A stretch of 12,616 nt of DNA. It comes from Acetobacteraceae bacterium (GTDB lineage Bacteria > Pseudomonadota > Alphaproteobacteria > Acetobacterales > Acetobacteraceae). The number at the start of each line of letters is the position of its first letter. Positions within the stretch are counted from its first letter, which is position 1. A model generated the notes under the pieces. That model was not told the DNA's origin, searched no databases, and saw only the letters and a list, made by a program, of their open reading frames with translations. This document shows positions 7,096 through 12,616 of this stretch, one piece after another. A program made the position numbers and the translations under genes. Location of the stretch: NCBI GenBank assembly GCA_003164305.1, contig PLSZ01000049.1, forward strand, positions 1-12,616, written 5' to 3'.

Positions 7096-8254
7096 GAACC
7101 TTTTGGCCATGGCCTTTGGCCTGGTGTTGACGTTGCCGGCGGCGGCAGCGGAAACGCGAGGTGTAACGGACTCGGAAATTCTCATCGGAACTTACACCGA
7201 CCTGTCGGGCGTGACCGCGATGTGGGGCGTTAACAACAGCAACGCCTGGCGCATGGCGTTCGACGAAGCAAACGCGAAAGGCGGCATCGACGGCCGCAAG
7301 ATCAAGTACATCGTCGAGGACAACCAGTACCAGATTCCTCGCTCCGTGCAGGCGGCGAACAAGTTGATCAACCGTGACGGCGTGTTCGTCATGGTCGGCA
7401 ACGGTGGCACGCCGATGAACAACGCGGTCATGCCGGATCAGCTCGCCAAAGGCGTGGCGAACATGTTCCCGCTGACGTCCGCGCGCTCGATGTATGAGCC
7501 GTTTCACCATCTGAAGTTTGGCCTGGCCGCGTCGTATTACGATCAGATGCGCTCCGGCGTGAAAGTCTTCGTCGAGCAGCATCACAGCAAAGCGGTGTGC
7601 GGCATGTCGCAGGACACCGATTTCGGCCGCGATGTGATGGACGGCGCGCGTGATCAGCTCAAAGCGATGAACATGAGCCTGGTGGCGGAAACGTTGCATA
7701 AGCCGACCGATACCGATTTCAGCGCGTCGGCCGCGCGGCTGAAGGATGCCAACTGCGATTTGATTCTGCTTGGCACGATCACGCGGGATACCATCCAGAT
7801 CGTCTCCGCCATCCGCAAGATCGGCTGGAACGTGGAATTGCTCGGACAGGCCGCGAGCTATGAAGAAGCGGTGGCGGAAGTGCCGGGTGGTGTCACCGAA
7901 GGGTTTTATTCGATGACTCCGGTGCTGTTCGTCGCGGCCTCCGATCCCAACCCGACGGTAAAGGCGTTCGCCGACAAGTACAAAAGCCTCTACGGCAAGG
8001 AACCCAACTTCGCCGCGCAACTCGGCTACACCGCTGGTCAGTTGGTGGTGCTTGGTTTGCAAAACGCCGGCAAGGACCTGACCACCGACAGCTTTGTCGC
8101 GGGCATGGAAAAGATCAAAGATTGGCACGATATTTTCGGTTCGCCGCCGATGTCGTTCAGCCCGACGAAGCACCAGGGATCGAATGAGTCGTTCTTGTGC
8201 GTCGTGAAGGGTGGCAAGTGGGTGCCGGTCAGCCCGACGCCATTCGCCTATTGA
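7088..8254 (+). CDS. Periplasmic substrate-binding protein of the HAAT/LivK type ABC importer
   Basis: This is the periplasmic receptor that delivers ligand to LivH and LivM. The 388-residue precursor has a clear signal peptide: MLKN, a hydrophobic core to about residue 17, and a PAAAA-E signal peptidase I site near residue 21. There is no lipobox cysteine, so it should be soluble. The mature part follows the Peripla_BP_6 fold: ILIGTYTDLSGVTAMWGV at the start, NAWRMAFDEANAKGGIDGRKI, VQAANKLINRDGVFVMVG, TDTDFSASAARLKDANCDLILLG, then GYTAGQLVVLGLQNAGKDLT. Two cysteines (in AVCGMSQ and DANCD) and a third late one (FLCVV) are present. The ligand cannot be assigned from sequence; I call it branched-chain-type only by family. 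The ATG lies within the end of the preceding gene, with AGGGAGA upstream. Confidence 0.93.
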   Translation: MLKNLLAMAFGLVLTLPAAAAETRGVTDSEILIGTYTDLSGVTAMWGVNNSNAWRMAFDEANAKGGIDGRKIKYIVEDNQYQIPRSVQAANKLINRDGVFVMVGNGGTPMNNAVMPDQLAKGVANMFPLTSARSMYEPFHHLKFGLAASYYDQMRSGVKVFVEQHHSKAVCGMSQDTDFGRDVMDGARDQLKAMNMSLVAETLHKPTDTDFSASAARLKDANCDLILLGTITRDTIQIVSAIRKIGWNVELLGQAASYEEAVAEVPGGVTEGFYSMTPVLFVAASDPNPTVKAFADKYKSLYGKEPNFAAQLGYTAGQLVVLGLQNAGKDLTTDSFVAGMEKIKDWHDIFGSPPMSFSPTKHQGSNESFLCVVKGGKWVPVSPTPFAY

Positions 8255-8261
8255 AAGCGGA

Positions 8262-8294
8262 TCGTCGCGGCCCGGAAATCCTGGGCCGCGGCGA
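8262..8294 (+). terminator. Strong hairpin between the binding protein gene and the methionine synthase gene
   Basis: Bases 8262-8275 pair with 8281-8294 around an AAATC loop, giving a 14-bp stem with two G-T wobbles and a GCGGCCC/GGGCCGC core. It begins eight bases after the binding protein stop. No T-run follows, so it is not a textbook intrinsic terminator. Stable hairpins after binding protein genes can protect the upstream mRNA from 3' decay and set excess of the binding protein over membrane parts; that role is inferred here. It could equally reduce read-through into the next gene. Confidence 0.55.
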
Positions 8295-8314
8295 ACGTCA
8301 ACCGGGAGCCGCCA

Positions 8315-9337
8315 ATGCTGGAAACCACGATCGCCGGCAGCCTGCCCAAGCCCGCGTGGCTCGCGGAGACGAATAAGCTCTGGCCGGAATGGCGGCAGAC
8401 CGGCGCCGCGCTGGTTGAGGCCAAACGCGACGCGACCTTGCTGGCGGTGAAGGAACAAGAAGACGCCGGAATCGATATCGTCACGGATGGCGAACAGGCG
8501 CGGCAACATTTCGTGCACGGCTTCCTGGAACGGATCGAGGGCATCGATTTCGCCCATAAGGTCGAGATGGGGATCCGTAACGACCGTTATAAGGCGATGG
8601 TGCCGGTGGTGACGGGTCCGCTGCGTCTGACCGGCCGCGTGCATGAACTGGAAGCCCGGCACGCGCGTGCTCACACCAGCCACAAATTGAAGTTCACGCT
8701 CCCCGGTCCGATGACCATCGTCGATACGATCGCCGATCGGCATTACGGCGACAGGGTCAAACTGGCGATGGCGTTCGCGAAGCTGCTGAACCAGGAGGCG
8801 CGGGCGCTTCAGGAAGACGGCGTCGATGTGATCCAGTTCGATGAGCCAGCCTTCAACGTCTACATGGACGATGTCGCCGCCTGGGGCATCGACGCGCTGC
8901 ACGCGGCGATCGAGGGCCTGGCCTGCACCACCGCCGTGCATATCTGTTACGGCTACGGGATCAAGGCCAACATCGACTGGAAGACCACGTTGGGCGGCGA
9001 GTGGCGGCAATACGAACAGATTTTTCCTGCCCTCGCGGCCAGCCGGATCGACCAGGTTTCGTTGGAATGCAGGAATGCGAAGGTACCGATCCAACTGATG
9101 GGCCTGCTGAAGGGCAAGGACGTGCTGGTTGGCGTGATCGACGTCGCCTCCGATCAGGTCGAAACGGCCGAGGACGTGGCGGCGACCATCGCCGAGGCGA
9201 TGCATTACGTGCCGCCCGAGCGGCTGTTCCCCTGCACCAACTGCGGCATGGCGCCCATGCGCCGCGACATCGCTCTGGCGAAACTCGAAGCGCTTGGTCA
9301 GGGCGCGGCATTGGCGCGCCGCCGGCTGAGCCTTTAA
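8315..9337 (+). CDS. Cobalamin-independent methionine synthase, short core-MetE type (MesD-like)
   Basis: This protein probably methylates homocysteine to methionine without B12. Its 340 residues correspond only to the catalytic C-terminal barrel of MetE (about 750 residues); the N-terminal half that helps bind folate is absent. All four zinc ligands are visible: H209 and C211 (VHICYGYG), E251 (VSLECRN) and C310 (PCTNCGMAP). TIAGSLPKPAWL at the N-terminus, LPGPMTIVDT (129-138) and QFDEPAFNV (174-182) complete the family pattern. From memory, the N-terminus and the HICYGYGIKAN and CTNCGMAP blocks match the MesD group of folate-independent methionine synthases, which works with the DUF1852 protein MesX. 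No DUF1852 gene is visible. A GGGAG six bases before the ATG supports the start. It could be the last gene of the liv transcript, or a general methylthiol transferase of unknown donor. Confidence 0.82.
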   Translation: MLETTIAGSLPKPAWLAETNKLWPEWRQTGAALVEAKRDATLLAVKEQEDAGIDIVTDGEQARQHFVHGFLERIEGIDFAHKVEMGIRNDRYKAMVPVVTGPLRLTGRVHELEARHARAHTSHKLKFTLPGPMTIVDTIADRHYGDRVKLAMAFAKLLNQEARALQEDGVDVIQFDEPAFNVYMDDVAAWGIDALHAAIEGLACTTAVHICYGYGIKANIDWKTTLGGEWRQYEQIFPALAASRIDQVSLECRNAKVPIQLMGLLKGKDVLVGVIDVASDQVETAEDVAATIAEAMHYVPPERLFPCTNCGMAPMRRDIALAKLEALGQGAALARRRLSL

Positions 9338-9431
9338 TATCGGTCGCCCGAACGTCTGACTCTTCGCACAAGCGCCTCCACGTCATGGCTGGGCGCCGAC
9401 CCGGCTATCTGGCGCGGCACGTCCGCGATAG

Positions 9432-9455
9432 ATCACCGGGTCGGTGCCCGGTGAT
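9432..9455. repeat. Palindromic element, probably a REP-like intergenic repeat
   Basis: ATCACCGGG and CCCGGTGAT form a perfect 9-bp inverted repeat around the six-base loop TCGGTG, followed by GACG. The form closely resembles the abundant intergenic palindromes of alphaproteobacterial genomes with CACCGGG/CCCGGTG or CCCGGGG arms followed by GATGACG; that comparison is from memory. It may be a dispersed repeat, an mRNA 3' stabiliser or a weak terminator for the gene ending at 9337. Only one copy lies in this window. Confidence 0.55.
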
Positions 9456-9609
9456 GACGCGGAGAGAACGGTGCCAGGTGACGACGGATTGGGCGGCGAT
9501 GCGTCGGATCGCATCAGCGGGGAGTTCCGGATCGCGGACGGGGTCCGCGAGTTGCCGGCGTGTGGGCGTTTTGCGCCGCGCGGCCGGACCCGCTCGGTCA
9601 ACGTGATGG

Positions 9610-9638
9610 TTGCGGCGCGTAAACGCCCCCGCTAGCTT
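9610..9638 (+). promoter_or_regulatory. Possible promoter of the yggT-DUF167-folD operon
   Basis: TTGCGG (9610-9615), a 17-base spacer and TAGCTT (9633-9638) give a weak sigma70-like layout about 26 bases before yggT. Each hexamer matches only three of six consensus bases. The spacing is ideal and the position sensible, but the call is tentative. Confidence 0.3.
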
Positions 9639-9664
9639 CCGCGGATGTCTGGAGCGAGAGCGGT

Positions 9665-9982
9665 ATGATAACGGTTCTGTTCAATTTGCTGCTGTGGATC
9701 CTGAATCTCTACAAGTGGGCTGTGATCATCGCGGCGATCCTCAGCATGCTGACATCGTTCGGCGTGCTGGACACGCGGAACCGAATCGTTTGGACCATTA
9801 ACGATTTCTTCTATCGAATCACCGAGCCGGCGTTGCGTCCGATCCGTAATATTCTGCCGAATTTTGGTGGCATCGACCTCAGTCCGTGGGTGCTCGTGGT
9901 GTTGTTGATCGTCGCGGAGGAACTTCTCGCCCGGCTCGAGCAGGCGCTGATCTTCGGCACGATCCGTCCGCTGATTCTATGA
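9665..9982 (+). CDS. yggT: YggT family integral membrane protein
   Basis: This is a small membrane protein of 105 residues, a single YggT repeat unit as is usual in alphaproteobacteria (the E. coli protein is a duplicated form). It has a hydrophobic N-terminal segment (about residues 3-31), then the conserved RIVWTINDFFYRITEPALRPIRNILP region, and a second membrane segment SPWVLVVLLIVAEEL near residue 73. The TEPxLxPIRxxLP pattern is the family hallmark. Its role is not firmly established; links to osmotic or envelope functions have been suggested. GGAG lies ten bases upstream of the ATG. Its stop overlaps the DUF167 start as ATGA. YggT next to a DUF167 gene is a widely conserved arrangement. 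Confidence 0.9.
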   Translation: MITVLFNLLLWILNLYKWAVIIAAILSMLTSFGVLDTRNRIVWTINDFFYRITEPALRPIRNILPNFGGIDLSPWVLVVLLIVAEELLARLEQALIFGTIRPLIL

Positions 9983-10278
9983 GCTTCTGGCGCGCGGCGG
10001 CGGATGGGGTGACCGTGATGGTGAAAGTCCAACCGCGCTCCAGGCGTCCCGGCATTCAGGGAGTCGGAGAGTCGGCCGCGGGACCCCGATTGAAGATCGC
10101 GGTGACCGAGGCGGCGGAGGACGGCAAAGCCAACCTGGCCGTGTGCGCGCTGCTGGCGAAGACCCTGCATCGGCCTCAGGCTTCGGTGCGTGTCGTGAAC
10201 GGCGCTTCGCAGCGCGAGAAATTGCTGGCGGTGGCGGGTGATTCGACCACCCTGGTGGAGCTGTTGCGGGCGTTATGA
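9979..10278 (+). CDS. DUF167 (YggU) family protein
   Basis: This is a small conserved protein of 99 residues. The start is ATG 9979, overlapping the yggT stop as ATGA; the frame stays open back to 9886 inside yggT, but that part is a shadow of the overlapping gene. Family features are [12 protein letters not shown] near the start, the [19 protein letters not shown] motif (matching the family's PxxDGKAN block) and [20 protein letters not shown] at the end. It is cytoplasmic and its biochemical function is unknown. Its stop overlaps the folD start as ATGA, so three genes in a row are tightly coupled. Confidence 0.92.
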   Translation: MSFWRAAADGVTVMVKVQPRSRRPGIQGVGESAAGPRLKIAVTEAAEDGKANLAVCALLAKTLHRPQASVRVVNGASQREKLLAVAGDSTTLVELLRAL

Positions 10279-11123
10279 CGGCGCGTATCATCGATGGGAA
10301 GATCGCCGCCGCCGCGTTGCGCGCCACGATCGCCGGCCGCGTGGCGTCGTTGCCATATCGTCCCGGCTTGGCGGTGGTGCTGGTAGGTGAGGACCCGGCC
10401 AGCGTGACTTACGCTCGCAACAAAGACCGCGCGGCGACGCAGGCTGGGATCGATACCAGGACGATACGGCTGCCGGCGGAGACGTCTCTGGCGGCGTTAC
10501 TCGCTCGTATCGCGGACCTGAACGCGGACCCGGCGGTGGATGGGATCCTGGTGCAGTTGCCGTTGCCGTCGCACATCGACAGCGCGGCGGTCGTGGAGGC
10601 GATCGATCCGGCGAAAGACGTGGACGGGCTGCATCCGGTCAATGTCGGACTGTTGGCCTCCGGCCGGCGAGCGCTGGTGCCATGCACGCCGCTGGGGGTG
10701 ATGAAATTGCTGACCGCCACCGGTATTCCGATCGCCGGGGCGCGGGCGCTGGTACTGGGCCGCTCGGCGCTGGTGGGGCGGCCGATGGTGGGATTGCTGC
10801 TGGCGGCCGATGCGACGGTGACGGTGGCGCATTCCCGCACCCGGGCGCTGGCGGACGAGATCCGGCGGGCGGAGATCCTGATCGCCGCGATTGGCCAGCC
10901 TCAATTCGTACCGGGTTCCTGGATCCGTCCGGGCGCCACGATCATCGACGTCGGGATCAACCGGATGCCGGACGGGCGGTTGGTTGGCGACGTGGACTTC
11001 GAGTCAGCGGCCAAAGTGGCGGGCGCGATCACTCCTGTGCCTGGAGGCGTAGGGCCGATGACCATCGCGTGCTTGCTGGAAAATACGTTGGAGGCGGCGG
11101 AACGGCGACGGGGACAGTCCTGA
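10275..11123 (+). CDS. folD: Bifunctional methylenetetrahydrofolate dehydrogenase / methenyltetrahydrofolate cyclohydrolase
   Basis: FolD interconverts 5,10-methylene-, 5,10-methenyl- and 10-formyl-tetrahydrofolate using NADP+, supplying one-carbon units for purines and formyl-Met-tRNA. The 282-residue length is typical. Visible active-site parts are Tyr46 and Lys50 ([12 protein letters not shown]), Gln94 (ILVQLPLP), and Asp117 (DVDGLHPVN). The Rossmann part carries GRSALVGRP (162-170) for NADP+, and the C-terminal signature is [18 protein letters not shown]. The start overlaps the DUF167 gene by ATGA. It ends eight bases from the end of the convergent CHAP gene. Co-occurrence with a folate-independent methionine synthase upstream is probably coincidental, since a repeat-containing gap separates the two units. 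Confidence 0.97.
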   Translation: MTARIIDGKIAAAALRATIAGRVASLPYRPGLAVVLVGEDPASVTYARNKDRAATQAGIDTRTIRLPAETSLAALLARIADLNADPAVDGILVQLPLPSHIDSAAVVEAIDPAKDVDGLHPVNVGLLASGRRALVPCTPLGVMKLLTATGIPIAGARALVLGRSALVGRPMVGLLLAADATVTVAHSRTRALADEIRRAEILIAAIGQPQFVPGSWIRPGATIIDVGINRMPDGRLVGDVDFESAAKVAGAITPVPGGVGPMTIACLLENTLEAAERRRGQS

Positions 11124-11131
11124 GTCTGGCG

Positions 11132-12106
11132 CTATTGCATCACGAAGCGTCCGGCGAAGCTGGCGCGTCCGCCGGTGCTGACATCCAAACGATTGACCCC
11201 CAGGGTCCGAACTAATCCGCTGTCGTTCAAACCTGGTCCGACGGGTCCAAGCACCAGTACTGGGCGGCCACGGGCCGATGCCGACGGAGTGGCTACCACG
11301 CCGGCGTCGGCATAAGCTTTCTTCCGCTCGGCCAGGGGTAAAGCCCAGAGATATGAGATCGCGTTGAACATTCGCACACTGGGCGCGGCGGGCGACCAGA
11401 GCGCGTAATCCAGAGAGAACCGCGGTCGGGCGATCCGCACCCCCGCCTCGTTCCATTCATAGATAAAGCCGTTCGCGGGGTAGACGGAGCCGAGGGGCCC
11501 GCCCTCGCCGAACTGCACGCGGACCTCGGTCCAGTCGTTGGCGGGGGACACGTCGGCGACCTGAATATCACTAGAGATCGCGCCGTGCCGCGCGACCGCG
11601 TTCGGCCAGTTCGCATGATCGACCAAAATTTGCCGAGGACTGAGAACCTGGGTCACCACCGCGACATGGCCGAGCGGCATGCGGTCGTTGCCGGGAAACG
11701 ACAGGATCGCGCCCGGCTCGGGGTAATTGCCGCGGGCGTAAATGCCGGCGGCTTTGTCCCACCAGGTCCAGGCGTCGCCGCGGAGACCGATGCCGGACAT
11801 GAACCGGGCGTAAGGAACGCATTGCAGGATGCCGTCGGTCTGGAAGTCTTCGGGCGGTGGTGCCGGGGGCGCGGTCCAAGATGTTTCTTCATCGACGTAA
11901 GCAACATGCGCCGGGGCATGTTCGCGCGCAGCGCCTCGGGTTTTGCCCGATTTCGGGAGGACGGCTTCGTTCACCAGCGCGTCCAGCGCTTCCATCCGCA
12001 CCGCCACGCCGGCGTCTGGCTGAGCGACCGCGCGTGGTGGGTCGCCGAGTGACAAAAAAGTCACAATGGCGAGGCCAGCAATCGTTAAGAAGTGCGGTAC
12101 CCGCAT
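11132..12106 (-). CDS. Secreted CHAP-domain protein (probable peptidoglycan amidase/endopeptidase)
   Basis: I place the start at ATG 12106-12104. It begins a signal peptide (MRVPHFLTIAGLAIVTFLSLG, likely cut after AVA-Q near residue 29), giving 324 residues; the frame extends to a TTG at 12175, but that segment is hydrophilic and would precede the signal peptide. After a variable linker with a proline-rich stretch (TAPPAPPPEDF, about 78-88) comes the CHAP domain (about 92-215). The nucleophile is Cys96 in LQCVPYAR, the base His147 in GHVAVV, and DHANW (163-167) carries the polar third residue, where classical enzymes have E-x-N-W. NDWTEVRVQF and YPANGFI close the domain. About 105 further residues to the C-terminus match nothing I recognise. 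CHAP enzymes usually cleave peptide bonds in murein; specificity is unknown here. Confidence 0.85.
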   Translation of the reverse strand: MRVPHFLTIAGLAIVTFLSLGDPPRAVAQPDAGVAVRMEALDALVNEAVLPKSGKTRGAAREHAPAHVAYVDEETSWTAPPAPPPEDFQTDGILQCVPYARFMSGIGLRGDAWTWWDKAAGIYARGNYPEPGAILSFPGNDRMPLGHVAVVTQVLSPRQILVDHANWPNAVARHGAISSDIQVADVSPANDWTEVRVQFGEGGPLGSVYPANGFIYEWNEAGVRIARPRFSLDYALWSPAAPSVRMFNAISYLWALPLAERKKAYADAGVVATPSASARGRPVLVLGPVGPGLNDSGLVRTLGVNRLDVSTGGRASFAGRFVMQ

Positions 12107-12146
12107 GAACCCCCACACTGGAAAAGTCTTCTTCTGAGCCTCTTTG

Positions 12147-12177
12147 GCGCTAGCGTGGTTGCCCAGGAGTGGCAACC
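12147..12177 (-). promoter_or_regulatory. Possible promoter with overlapping inverted repeat upstream of the CHAP gene
   Basis: On the minus strand TTGCCA (complement of 12170-12175), a 17-base spacer, and TAGCGC (complement of 12147-12152) give a weak sigma70-like promoter, about 40 bases before the ATG at 12106. The -35 box lies inside a perfect inverted repeat: GGTTGCC (12157-12163), seven bases, GGCAACC (12171-12177). A protein bound there could block the promoter. Both promoter and operator are tentative. Confidence 0.35.
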
Positions 12178-12226
12178 CTGAGGAGGACTCGTTCCGGCTC
12201 GGGAGGGCAGGTTGGGCCGGAGTGCC

Positions 12227-12235
12227 TGTGGATAA
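12227..12235 (-). promoter_or_regulatory. Perfect DnaA box
   Basis: The minus strand reads TTATCCACA, an exact match to the high-affinity DnaA box. It stands alone in the intergenic region between the CHAP gene and kdsA. I see no second box or AT-rich unwinding region, so this is not an origin. It may be a chance occurrence or a site for DnaA-linked control of a flanking gene. Confidence 0.45.
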
Positions 12236-12303
12236 GTCTATGAAGTAGGACTAAACGCCTGAATCTCTAAAAAAGCGGATGGGCGCGACGCGGATGCCCA
12301 GGT

Positions 12304-12334
12304 GTGGCGGGTGTGCCACGGGCTTGTGGCACGC
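12304..12334 (+). promoter_or_regulatory. Inverted repeats with alternative pairing in the kdsA leader region
   Basis: GTGCCAC (12313-12319) and GTGGCAC (12326-12332) form a perfect 7-bp inverted repeat around GGGCTT, extendable by a wobble and a G-C pair. The GCCAC of the first arm can instead pair with GTGGC at 12304-12308. The site lies about 45 bases before kdsA. As DNA it could be an operator; as RNA it could give two competing hairpins. Which, if either, is real is not shown by the sequence. Confidence 0.35.
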
Positions 12335-12375
12335 GCGCTCCATGTCCAAGACTTCGGCCAGCAAGGAGATGTGAG

Positions 12376-12616
12376 ATGGACGCGGAACAACGCATTGTGC
12401 GGGTCGGCGCGATCGAGATTGGCAATGACCGGCCATTCGTCCTGATCGCCGGGCCGTGCCAGATCGAATCCCGGGCGCACGCGATGGAAGTCGCCGACGC
12501 GCTGCGTGGGCTATCGGTCGCGACCGGGGTGAAGGTGATCTACAAATCCAGCTACGACAAGGCGAACCGTACCAGCGCCGGCGCGGCGCGTGGCGTCGGC
12601 ATGGCGCGTGGCCTGG
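12376..12616 (+). CDS. kdsA: 3-deoxy-8-phosphooctulonate synthase (KDO-8-phosphate synthase), partial at window edge
   Basis: KdsA condenses phosphoenolpyruvate with arabinose 5-phosphate to KDO-8-phosphate, the first committed step to the KDO of lipopolysaccharide, and so marks a Gram-negative organism. I translated the 80 codons present from ATG 12376: MDAEQRIVRVGAIEIGNDRP, then FVLIAGPCQIESRAHAMEVADAL and KVIYKSSYDKANRTS. IAGPCQIES and YKSSxDKANRTS are family hallmarks and carry PEP-binding and active-site residues; Cys, Lys and Asn positions are kept. The related DAHP synthases lack this exact pattern. AAGGAG at 12363-12368, seven bases before the ATG, is a strong ribosome-binding site. 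The C-terminal two thirds lie outside the window. Confidence 0.95.
   Translation, partial: MDAEQRIVRVGAIEIGNDRPFVLIAGPCQIESRAHAMEVADALRGLSVATGVKVIYKSSYDKANRTSAGAARGVGMARGL

Larger units (their letters stand above)
9338..9664. other. 327-base intergenic stretch without a convincing gene
   Basis: Short frames exist on both strands but none has a good ribosome-binding site or a recognisable protein. The stretch holds a palindromic element (9432-9455), a loose GGGTCCG/CGGACCC inverted repeat (9541-9547 and 9585-9591, 37-base spacer) and a possible promoter for yggT. No clear T-rich terminator for the upstream methionine synthase gene was seen. Confidence 0.6.

Noticed and set aside
7061..9205. 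A 714-codon open frame on the minus strand, antisense to the binding protein and methionine synthase genes
   Set aside because: It lies opposite two clearly recognisable genes, is rich in His, Arg and Gly as expected from reading GC-rich codons backwards, and shows no domain. It is a by-product of codon bias.
9444..9635. A small plus-strand frame (63 codons) in the gap before yggT
   Set aside because: It starts inside the palindromic element, has no ribosome-binding site, and its product resembles nothing known.
12107..12375. Replication origin, because of the perfect DnaA box
   Set aside because: Only one box is present, there is no AT-rich unwinding region, and no dnaA, parAB or other origin-linked gene is nearby.
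1..12616. CRISPR array, tRNA or rRNA gene, insertion sequence, attachment site, defence or toxin-antitoxin genes
   Set aside because: No direct repeats with regular spacers, no cloverleaf-like or rRNA sequence, no transposase or integrase, and no recognisable defence proteins were seen on either strand.

Overview
The window looks like a chromosomal segment of a GC-rich Gram-negative bacterium, most likely an alphaproteobacterium of the Rhodospirillales/Acetobacteraceae kind. That placement is an inference from protein style, tight ATGA gene overlaps, the YggT-DUF167-FolD cluster, and a KDO-8-phosphate synthase gene (lipopolysaccharide synthesis). No rRNA, tRNA, CRISPR array, insertion sequence or phage gene was seen.

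Layout. (1) Positions 1-2261, minus strand: riboflavin genes ribD, ribE and ribB (ribB runs off the left edge), packed with TGAATG and TAATG junctions. (2) Positions 2262-2500: a divergent promoter region with an AT-rich inverted repeat and a good sigma70-type promoter reading right. (3) Positions 2501-8254, plus strand: a complete branched-chain-amino-acid-type (HAAT) ABC importer, livH-livM-livG-livF, then a truncated and degenerate acyl-CoA synthetase-like gene, then the periplasmic binding protein gene. (4) Positions 8315-9337: a 340-residue cobalamin-independent methionine synthase of the short 'core MetE' class, resembling MesD, separated from the binding protein gene by a strong hairpin. 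(5) Positions 9338-9664: a 327-base non-coding gap with a palindromic repeat-like element and a possible promoter. (6) Positions 9665-11123: yggT, a DUF167 gene and folD, overlapping by ATGA. (7) Positions 11132-12106, minus strand: a secreted CHAP-domain protein, convergent with folD across 8 bases. (8) Positions 12107-12375: a second divergent intergenic region with two inverted repeats and a perfect DnaA box. (9) Positions 12376-12616: the start of kdsA.

The part most worth attention is 2501-9337. The importer is intact, but the acyl-CoA synthetase homologue that such operons often carry has lost its ATP-binding P-loop motif and its whole C-terminal part, while its frame stays open and its end overlaps the binding protein start. 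This looks like a retained pseudoenzyme or a recent remnant. Directly downstream is a methionine synthase that keeps all four zinc ligands but lacks the folate-binding N-terminal half of MetE, with no DUF1852 (MesX) partner visible. Whether transporter, pseudoenzyme and methyltransferase form one functional unit cannot be settled from this sequence alone.
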